Origin: Thermohalobaculum sp039805905
Lineage (GTDB): Bacteria; Pseudomonadota; Alphaproteobacteria; Rhodobacterales; Rhodobacteraceae
Length of the DNA stretch: 64,000 nt
Direction: 5' to 3'
Assembly (NCBI GenBank): GCA_039805905.1
Contig: JBDIVM010000009.1
Span: 124,001-188,000, forward strand
The translations under genes and the position numbers were made by a program. Within the stretch, counting starts at the first letter, position 1, and every line of letters starts with the position of its first letter. The notes below the pieces were generated by a model that saw nothing but the letters and a program-made list of their open reading frames with translations, was not told where the DNA came from and ran no database searches. Shown piece after piece: positions 58,219 to 64,000 of this stretch.

Positions 58219-58908
58219 TCAGGCCGCCTGCTCGGCTTCGCCGGGGAAGCGGCCGTCGCGCAGGAAGGCGATGGTCAGCTCAGCCACCTCCCGGCTCAGC
58301 GGCAGCAGGGCATGACCCATGGGCACCGCCGCCCGGTGCCCCGCCCCCGCCCAGGCCGAGCGCAGCGAGACCTTGCCGTCGCTGATGCCGGTCAGCCCGA
58401 CCTCGCGCCCGATCGCGCGGATGCCGGCGGTGCCGGCGATGGCGCCGATCCGCTGCGAGCGCGGCAGGGGTCCCTTGGTCCGGGCCAAATCGGCGAGCGC
58501 CGGGCCGAGCACCGCGTCGAACGGGGCGAGCCCGGACAGACGGTGCGCCAGCCCCGAGCCACGCATCGGCGCGCCGATGACCACCACGCGGCCGACCGGC
58601 AGCTCCGGATGGGTTGCGGCAACGGTCGCCGCGACGACTCCGCCCATGGAATGGCCGACGAGATGCACCACATCCCATCCGCGCGCCACCTCGGCGATCC
58701 GGGCCGCGACAAGCTCGGCCGCCGCGGCGACCCCGAGCCGGCGCGAAGGATAGGGAACGCAGACCGCCTCGAAGCCGGCGCGGCGGAGGCGATGGGCCAG
58801 CAGCTCCATCGCCGCCCGGGTGCGGCCGAGTCCGTGCATCACCGCGACGCCCTCGACGGGCGCCCGCCCGGCGTCGCCGGTTCCTTGCTGCTTCGCCTTC
58901 GCTGTCAT
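58219..58908 (-). CDS. Alpha/beta-fold hydrolase (lipase-like)
   Basis: The 229-residue protein has the alpha/beta hydrolase elements VEGVAVMHGLGRTRAAM, nucleophile elbow HLVGHSMGGVVAA and a late His in VPMGHALLPL. The lid region (APMRGSGLAHRLSGL) resembles PGAP1/lipase-like members. The substrate is unknown. It lies 1 base upstream of fdhD, making it the first gene of the molybdenum-cofactor operon. Confidence 0.8.
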   Translation of the reverse strand: MTAKAKQQGTGDAGRAPVEGVAVMHGLGRTRAAMELLAHRLRRAGFEAVCVPYPSRRLGVAAAAELVAARIAEVARGWDVVHLVGHSMGGVVAATVAATHPELPVGRVVVIGAPMRGSGLAHRLSGLAPFDAVLGPALADLARTKGPLPRSQRIGAIAGTAGIRAIGREVGLTGISDGKVSLRSAWAGAGHRAAVPMGHALLPLSREVAELTIAFLRDGRFPGEAEQAA

Positions 58909-58964
58909 CGCCTATGACAAATCCTGACTGGCACCCGAGGTCAAGGCTGCGCTATCGAGGGCGC

Positions 58965-59669
58965 ATGCGCGCTCTCGCCCCCGACCCCGCCCGCGCCTTC
59001 CGGCGCGGGTTTCTCGTCACCCTGCCGATGCAGGTCGCGACGATCCCCTTCGGCCTCGTCTTCGGGGCGCTGGCGCTGGAGATAGGGCTGAACCTGACCG
59101 AGACCATGGCCATGAGCATGATCGTGGTCGGCGGGGTCTCGCAGCTCGTGGCGCTCAAGCTGCTCGCCGAACAGACCCCGGCGCTCCTGGTGGTGCTGAC
59201 GGCGGCACTGGTGAACCTGCGCCTGGCGATGTACTCGGCGGCGCTCGCGGCGCGCTGGCAGGGAGTCGGCACGGCACCACGCCTGCTGGCCGGCTGGTTC
59301 CTGAACGACCAGAGCTTCGCGATCGCGCTCCGCCGCTACGACGACAGCCCGGAGATGGCGCCCGCCGAGCGGGCCGGGTTCTTCCTCGGCAGCGGCTTCT
59401 GCTGCTTCGTGGTCTGGTCCTGCGCGACACTCGCAGGCGCGGTGATCGGGGCGGAGCTGCCGGCCGACTGGCCGCTCGAATTCGTCGTGCCGGCCGTCTT
59501 CATCGCCGTCGCGGCGCCGTTCCTGCACGGCTGGCCGAACCTCGCGGCGGCACTCACCGCCTCGGTTCTGGCGCTGGTGCTCCGCGACCTGCCGCACGGT
59601 CTCGGCCTCATCGCGGCGTCGCTGGCCGGCATCGCCGCCGGCATGCTGGCCACGGGGGCGGGGCGGTGA
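58965..59669 (+). CDS. azlC: AzlC-type branched-chain amino acid exporter large subunit
   Basis: The 234-residue membrane protein begins FRRGFLVTLPMQVATIPFGL and has about seven hydrophobic helices with ALVNLRLAMYSAALAARWQG, a stretch typical of AzlC. With AzlD it exports branched-chain amino acids. The ATG at 58965 is chosen over the long GC-rich open frame upstream. The next gene starts inside its stop codon. Confidence 0.88.
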   Translation: MRALAPDPARAFRRGFLVTLPMQVATIPFGLVFGALALEIGLNLTETMAMSMIVVGGVSQLVALKLLAEQTPALLVVLTAALVNLRLAMYSAALAARWQGVGTAPRLLAGWFLNDQSFAIALRRYDDSPEMAPAERAGFFLGSGFCCFVVWSCATLAGAVIGAELPADWPLEFVVPAVFIAVAAPFLHGWPNLAAALTASVLALVLRDLPHGLGLIAASLAGIAAGMLATGAGR

Positions 59670-59989
59670 GCGAGGCCGGCATCTGGGGCGTCATCCTGGG
59701 CCTCGCCCTGCTCAGCGCCCTGATCCGCATCTCGTTCCTGGTTCTGGTCCGGAATGCGGCAATACCGCCGCGGATCAGGACGGCGCTGGGCTTCGTCCCG
59801 GTCACCGTGCTGCCGGCGCTGGTCGCGCCGATGATCGTGCTGGCGCCTCGCTCGGACCAGATCGCCGAGCCGCACCGGATGCTTGCCGCCGTTGCCGCGC
59901 TGGCGGCCGGCATGGCCACGCGCAGCATGGTGGTGACGGTGGCGGCGGGGGTCGCCGCCTTCGTCCTGTTCCGGTGGCTCGGGCTCTGA
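59666..59989 (+). CDS. azlD: AzlD-type branched-chain amino acid exporter small subunit
   Basis: The 107-residue protein has the four helices of AzlD, including GVILGLALLSALIRISFLVL, ALGFVPVTVLPALVAPMIVL and MVVTVAAGVAAFVLFRW. It starts at a GTG (59666) that overlaps the azlC TGA in a GTGA arrangement. It converges with mscL, 3 bases beyond its stop. Confidence 0.85.
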   Translation: MSEAGIWGVILGLALLSALIRISFLVLVRNAAIPPRIRTALGFVPVTVLPALVAPMIVLAPRSDQIAEPHRMLAAVAALAAGMATRSMVVTVAAGVAAFVLFRWLGL

Positions 59990-59992
59990 GCC

Positions 59993-60409
59993 TCAGCGTT
60001 TCGCGAGCAGGTCGCGGATCTCCTCCAGCAGCACCTCCTGCCGCGGCGGCGCGGCCGGGGCGGCCGGGGCTGCTGCTTCCTTGCGCTTCAGCTCGTTCAT
60101 CGCCTTGACCACCAGGAACAGGATCCAGGCAACGATCAGGAAGCTGATGATCGCGTTGATGAAGAGCCCGTAGTTGATCGTCGGCGCCCCCGCCTGCTGC
60201 GCCGCGGCAAGGCTCGCATAGTCGCCGCTGCCGAGATTGATGAACAGGTTCGAGAAGTCGATCCCGCCGGTGACCGCCCCGATGATCGGATTGACGATGT
60301 CAGCGACGAAACTGTTGACGATGGTGGTGAAGGCGGCGCCGATGACAATGCCGATGCCCATGTCGACAACGTTGCCCTTGATGGCAAATTCCTTGAATTC
60401 CTTGAGCAT
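59993..60409 (-). CDS. mscL: Large-conductance mechanosensitive channel
   Basis: The 138-residue protein begins MLKEFKEFAIKGNVVDMGIG, the MscL signature, followed by the pore helix VIGAAFTTIVNSFVADIVNP and a second helix (LFINAIISFLIVAWILFLVV). The C-terminal bundle is Ala/Pro rich and ends in EVLLEEIRDLLAKR. It opens under membrane tension to release solutes during osmotic downshock. The ATG at 60409 is fixed by the conserved start. Confidence 0.95.
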   Translation of the reverse strand: MLKEFKEFAIKGNVVDMGIGIVIGAAFTTIVNSFVADIVNPIIGAVTGGIDFSNLFINLGSGDYASLAAAQQAGAPTINYGLFINAIISFLIVAWILFLVVKAMNELKRKEAAAPAAPAAPPRQEVLLEEIRDLLAKR

Positions 60410-60466
60410 GTCTCCCCTCATATCTGACCTGCGCACCGGGACGATAGCACAGGGTGGCAGCGAAAT

Positions 60467-60486
60467 CCCGCGGGTTCCCGCGGGTT
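60467..60486. repeat. Two tandem 10-base copies between pheT and mscL
   Basis: CCCGCGGGTT occurs twice in direct succession. Each unit contains the 8-base palindrome CCCGCGGG. The element lies in the 125-base gap downstream of pheT and upstream of mscL on the same strand; a role in termination is possible but not supported by a T-tract. Confidence 0.35.
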
Positions 60487-60534
60487 CCGGAGCCGTTCAA
60501 CTCCCGGTGAGCGCCGGTCCGCCCGGGCGCCTCC

Positions 60535-63027
60535 TCAGGCCCTGAGGACGCCGCCGGTGGCCTTGCCGACCGCCTCGACCACCCGCGCGCTCACAGCCTC
60601 GATCTCCGCTTCCGTCAGGGTCCGGTCGGCGGGTTGCAGCCGCACGGTGATCGCAACCGACTTCTTGCCGGCGCCGAGCTGCTCGGCCGCCCGGCGACCT
60701 TCGAAGACGTCAAAGACCCCGGCTCGCTCGATCAGCGACCTTTCCGCGCCGCGCGCCGCGCGCAGGATCGCTTCGGCCTCGACCCGCTCGTCGACGACAA
60801 AGGCAAAGTCCCGCTCGACGGCCTGGAAGTCCGACACAAGCAGCGCCGGTCGGGCAGCGGACCTGGCCTTCCTCGGCGGCAAGGCATCCAGGAACAGGGT
60901 AAGAGCAGCCGCCGGACCCTTCACATCCATCGCCTGCAGCACCTGCGGGTGCAGCTCGCCGAAGACCGCGAGGGTGTTCTTCGGCCCGAGCCTCAGCGCC
61001 GCCGAACGGCCCGGATGGAACCATTCCGGCGCCTCGCGCACGAGCTGGAGCCTGTCAACCGCGACGCCAAGCGCGGCCAGCACCGCCTGGGCATCGGCCT
61101 TGACATCGAAGAGATCGACCGGGCGGCGGGTGGCGGCCCAGGTGCGCGGCGCCGTGGCGCCGACACGAAGCGCGGCAGCCTGCACGATCTCCTGGTCCGG
61201 CTCGCCACCGGCGAAGGCCGGGCCGATCTCGAACAGACCGATCTCTGAGAGGCCGCGCGACTGGTTGCGTGCTGCTGCGGCCAGCAGCCCCGGCAGGAGG
61301 TCGGGCCGCATGTCCGACAGCTCGGACGAGATCGGGTTCTCGAGCTTCAGCGTCTCCTGCCCGCCGCCGAAGAGGCGTGCCTCGGCTTCGGAGACGAACG
61401 AGTAGCTGATGATCTCGTTGAGCCCCAGCGCGGCAAGCTGGCGCCGCGCGACCGCGGAGCGCTTCTGCATCGGCGTGAGGGTCCGGGCGGCGACGCCCGA
61501 ATGCGTGCGCGGCAGCGGCCGCGACTCGAGCCGGCTCAGCGAGGCGATCCGGGCGATCTCCTCGACGAGATCTGCCTCGCCCTGTATGTCCGGCCGCCAC
61601 GAGGGCGGCGAGACCTGCAGACCGTTCGCGGCCACCGGCGGAACCGCGCCCATGGCGATTGCCGCGGCCGCCGCCATGGACTCGACGGGATCGATGATCT
61701 CGCAGCCGAGCGCCGTCAGGATGCGAATCTGCTCGCCGCGCGGGATCTCCATGCCGACAAGGCGGACAACCCGTTCGGGGTCGAGCTCGTAGCTGCGCGC
61801 CGTGTCCGGCACGGCACCGGCAACCACCAGACCGGACGGCTCGCCGCCGCAGATGTCGAGGATCATCCGGGTGGCGAGCTCGGCGCCGGCCGGCGTGAAG
61901 GCCGGATCGACGCCGCGCTCGAAGCGGTATCGGGCATCCGAGTTGATCCTGAGCTTCCGACCCGTCGCCGCGGTGCGCACCGGGTCGAAATAGGCCGCCT
62001 CGACGAAGACGTTCACCGTGTCCCCGGTGCAGCCGGAACGCTCTCCCCCCATCACCCCGCCGATCCCCTCCGGCCCGGCATCGTCGCAGATCAGCGTCAT
62101 CTGGTCGTCGAACGCATAGATCCTGCCGTCGAGCGCCAGCAGGCTCTCGCCCGGCCGGCTGAGACGGACATGGATGCTGCCCTTCACCTTGTCGGCGTCG
62201 AACACATGCAGTGGCCGGCCACGGTCGAAGGTGATGTAGTTGGTGATGTCCACCAGCGCCGAGATTGGCCTCAGCCCGATGGCGCGCAGCCGCCGCTGCA
62301 GCCATTTCGGCGAGGGGCCGTTCCTCACACCACGGATGTAGCGGCCGACGAACAGCGGGCAGGCCTTGTCGGCCACGTCCGCGCGCAGTTCGACCCCGAT
62401 CGGACTTGCGAAACTGCCGGGTATCTCCTTCACCTCGGGCGCGACCAGCCGGCCGAGCCCGCGCGCCGCGAGATCGCGGGCGATGCCGGAAACCCCCAGC
62501 GCATCGGGCCGGTTCGGCGTCACCGCCACCTCGATCGCGGGGTCGTTCAGCCCGGCATAGTCGATGTAGCGCACGCCCATCGGCGCGTCCGCCGGCAGCT
62601 CGATGATGCCCTCGTGGTCGTCCGAGATCATGAGCTCGCGTTCGGAGCAGAGCATACCGTTCGACTCCACCCCCCGGATCACGCCGGGCTTCAGGTCGAC
62701 CCCGGTCCCCGGGACATGCGTTCCGGGAGCGGCGAAGACGCCGACGAGGCCGGTCCGCGCATTCGGGGCGCCACAGACCACCTGCACCTCCCGCGAGGGC
62801 ATCCGTGGACCGTCAGGCCAGGCCTCGACGCGGCAGACCCGCAGCCGGTCTGCGTTCGGATGCGGCTTCGCCTCGATCACCCGGCAGATGGTGAAACTCC
62901 CCAGCGTCGTCGCCGGGTCGTCGACCGCCTCCACCTCGAGACCGAGGTCGGTCAGCGCCTCGACGATCTCGGGCAGGCCTGCCTGCGTATCGAGGTGGTC
63001 CCTGAGCCAGGAGAGGGTGAATTTCAT
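60535..63027 (-). CDS. pheT: Phenylalanyl-tRNA synthetase beta subunit
   Basis: The 830-residue protein has the full PheT set: the N-terminal tRNA-binding domain (VVCGAPNARTGLVGVFAAPG), B3/B4 editing domain (ISALVDITNYITFDRGRPLH), B5 (GVMGGERSGCTG and the following DISG-like segment), the synthetase-like core (LNEIISYSFVSEAEARLFGG) and the ferredoxin-fold anticodon-binding domain at the C-terminus. It works with the alpha subunit, encoded 500 bases upstream on the same strand. The usual tight pheS-pheT pairing is interrupted here. Confidence 0.96.
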   Translation of the reverse strand: MKFTLSWLRDHLDTQAGLPEIVEALTDLGLEVEAVDDPATTLGSFTICRVIEAKPHPNADRLRVCRVEAWPDGPRMPSREVQVVCGAPNARTGLVGVFAAPGTHVPGTGVDLKPGVIRGVESNGMLCSERELMISDDHEGIIELPADAPMGVRYIDYAGLNDPAIEVAVTPNRPDALGVSGIARDLAARGLGRLVAPEVKEIPGSFASPIGVELRADVADKACPLFVGRYIRGVRNGPSPKWLQRRLRAIGLRPISALVDITNYITFDRGRPLHVFDADKVKGSIHVRLSRPGESLLALDGRIYAFDDQMTLICDDAGPEGIGGVMGGERSGCTGDTVNVFVEAAYFDPVRTAATGRKLRINSDARYRFERGVDPAFTPAGAELATRMILDICGGEPSGLVVAGAVPDTARSYELDPERVVRLVGMEIPRGEQIRILTALGCEIIDPVESMAAAAAIAMGAVPPVAANGLQVSPPSWRPDIQGEADLVEEIARIASLSRLESRPLPRTHSGVAARTLTPMQKRSAVARRQLAALGLNEIISYSFVSEAEARLFGGGQETLKLENPISSELSDMRPDLLPGLLAAAARNQSRGLSEIGLFEIGPAFAGGEPDQEIVQAAALRVGATAPRTWAATRRPVDLFDVKADAQAVLAALGVAVDRLQLVREAPEWFHPGRSAALRLGPKNTLAVFGELHPQVLQAMDVKGPAAALTLFLDALPPRKARSAARPALLVSDFQAVERDFAFVVDERVEAEAILRAARGAERSLIERAGVFDVFEGRRAAEQLGAGKKSVAITVRLQPADRTLTEAEIEAVSARVVEAVGKATGGVLRA

Positions 63028-63250
63028 GGCATGCCCCGCAGCGTCAGAACATCGGGTGATCCGTCAGCGGCGTGAATAGCCTGATTCCGCCCGGCCCGGA
63101 AGGGTCAGACGGCATTCTGCGCGATTCATCCGCTGGTTGAGGTCCGGACCATATTTTAACCACAAAGACGAGTATATAAGTCATGCTTACCGGGTCGTAA
63201 TCGATCCTGTAATGCAACCAAGGCGATGCGCCGTCAGTGTAGAGGCAAGT

Positions 63251-63469
63251 ATGTACGAGTTCCTGTTTCGCGACGAGCGTGGCGTTGTAACGGTGGACTG
63301 GGTCGCGCTGACCGCTGGCATCATGATCCTTGGCATCATGGTGGCCTACGCGGTGATGAGCAATTCCGCCGACTACCTGATCGAAGACTTCGAGACGCTG
63401 AACGAGCAGTACAGCGCCAATGCCGACCAGGTGGTGATCGCGGTACAGCAGACCAATCTCAACCCGTAA
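63251..63469 (+). CDS. Flp/Fap-type pilin-like small protein
   Basis: The 72-residue protein resembles Flp pilins: FLFRDERGVVTVDWVALTAG is followed by a hydrophobic helix (IMILGIMVAYAVM). The prepilin cleavage site would be after Gly11 with Asp at +5 where Flp pilins usually have Glu. The C-terminus is polar and rich in Gln/Asn. No tad assembly genes are near. It lies antisense between pheS and pheT. The region 63150-63250 is relatively AT-rich, but I found no clear -35 box; the ATG at 63251 is preferred to one at 63137. Confidence 0.65.
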   Translation: MYEFLFRDERGVVTVDWVALTAGIMILGIMVAYAVMSNSADYLIEDFETLNEQYSANADQVVIAVQQTNLNP

Positions 63470-63526
63470 GGCCGGCGCCGCCGGGATCGGGGAGCGCCGC
63501 GGCCGGGTCGGCCCGGCTGCCCGCCG

Positions 63527-64000
63527 TCAGGCGGAGAGTCCGCCGTGCAGCGTCGGGACGTCGAGTGCCGTGAATCCGTAGTGGCGCAGCCAGCGCAAGT
63601 CGGAATCGAAGAAGGCGCGCAAGTCGGGGATGCCGTATTTCAGCATGGCGATCCGGTCGATTCCCATGCCGAAGGCGAAGCCCTGGTAGTTGTCCGGATC
63701 GACCCCGGCCGCCGCCAGCACCTTCGGGTGCACCATCCCCGAGCCGAGGATCTCCATCCAGTCGTCACCCTCGCCGATCTTCAGCTGGCCGCCCGCCCAC
63801 GAGCAGCGGATGTCGACCTCGGCCGAGGGTTCGGTGAACGGGAAGTGCGAGGCGCGGAACCTGAGCTCCACCCCCTCGACCTCGAAGAAGGTGCGGCAGA
63901 ACTCCTCCAGCACCCATTTCAGGTTGGCCATCGAGATGTCCCGGTCGATCGCCAGCCCCTCGTACTGGTGGAACATCGGCGTGTGGGTCTGGTCGTAGTC
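63527..64000 (-). CDS. pheS: Phenylalanyl-tRNA synthetase alpha subunit, C-terminal part
   Basis: The visible 157 residues are the class II catalytic core of PheS. They include DYDQTHTPMFHQYEGLAIDR, FRASHFPFTEPSAEVDIRCS (motif 2 region) and the motif 3 segment GFAFGMGIDRIAMLKYGI, then the final LRWLRHYGF. The gene continues beyond the right edge. PheS binds phenylalanine and ATP and pairs with PheT. Confidence 0.95.
   Translation of the reverse strand, partial: DYDQTHTPMFHQYEGLAIDRDISMANLKWVLEEFCRTFFEVEGVELRFRASHFPFTEPSAEVDIRCSWAGGQLKIGEGDDWMEILGSGMVHPKVLAAAGVDPDNYQGFAFGMGIDRIAMLKYGIPDLRAFFDSDLRWLRHYGFTALDVPTLHGGLSA

Overview
The window is 64 kb of very GC-rich, densely packed bacterial chromosome with short gene gaps and many 1-8 nt start/stop overlaps. 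The gene content points to an alphaproteobacterium, most likely Rhodobacterales: a cytoplasmic SoeABC-type sulfite dehydrogenase, a glycine-betaine demethylation operon with MttB and dimethylglycine dehydrogenase paralogs, carB close to greA, a moeA-mobB-mobA-fdhD cluster and an Flp-type pilin-like gene. This assignment is inference from gene families. I saw no rRNA, tRNA, CRISPR array, insertion sequence or prophage. The one clear scar is a chimeric gene remnant at 37524-37991.

Layout. 1-1330: housekeeping-like genes (YggU, AhpD-like, glyoxalase-like). 1497-15267: a surface polysaccharide locus, all on the minus strand. It holds a complete set for GDP-D-glycero-alpha-D-manno-heptose (gmhA, hddA and a fused hddC-gmhB), an RmlC-like epimerase, an SDR epimerase/dehydratase, a sugar C-methyltransferase, a GT2 glycosyltransferase, two ATP-grasp proteins (ATPgrasp_ST and TupA types), a DUF4910 aminopeptidase-like protein, an SDR and a WbaP/WcaJ-type priming transferase. 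An AT-rich island with a good promoter sits before gmhA. 15446-21935: a peptide-type ABC importer operon ending in an HD-domain protein that resembles PhnZ-type oxygenases. 22045-23804: a PhnD-like protein without signal peptide, coupled to a membrane fatty acid desaturase. 23895-28478: DUF4261 protein, Lhr-type helicase, GntR/FadR regulator and GFA protein. 28555-33046: soeABC. Divergent from it is a DUF1045 gene whose 2H-phosphoesterase motifs look degenerate; a perfect TGTGA-N6-TCACA site and a 24-bp palindrome lie between them.

35103-44954 is a methylated-amine/one-carbon operon read right to left: XRE-cupin regulator, DMGDH-like 1, BHMT-like, DMGDH-like 2, cupin, a chimeric remnant (MttB N-terminus joined in frame to a PLP-decarboxylase C-terminus), PEP-mutase-like protein and MttB. 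Methyl groups from betaine-type substrates would pass to a corrinoid (MttB) or homocysteine (BHMT), and the demethylated products would be oxidised by the flavoproteins. 45166-48680 holds mixed metabolic genes, including a metZ-type enzyme and an atypical type II dehydroquinase. 48921-53753 carries carB, a methyltransferase and greA, whose leader contains a strong hairpin. 53744-58908 is a molybdenum-cofactor and fdhD operon that could mature the SoeA-type enzyme. 58965-64000 carries azlCD, mscL, pheT, an Flp-like gene inserted in opposite orientation, and the 3' part of pheS.

The most unusual items are the in-frame MttB/decarboxylase chimera, the heptose locus with its fused HddC-GmhB and C-methyltransferase, the HD-oxygenase-tailed importer, the signal-less PhnD-desaturase pair, the atypical AroQ and the greA leader hairpin.
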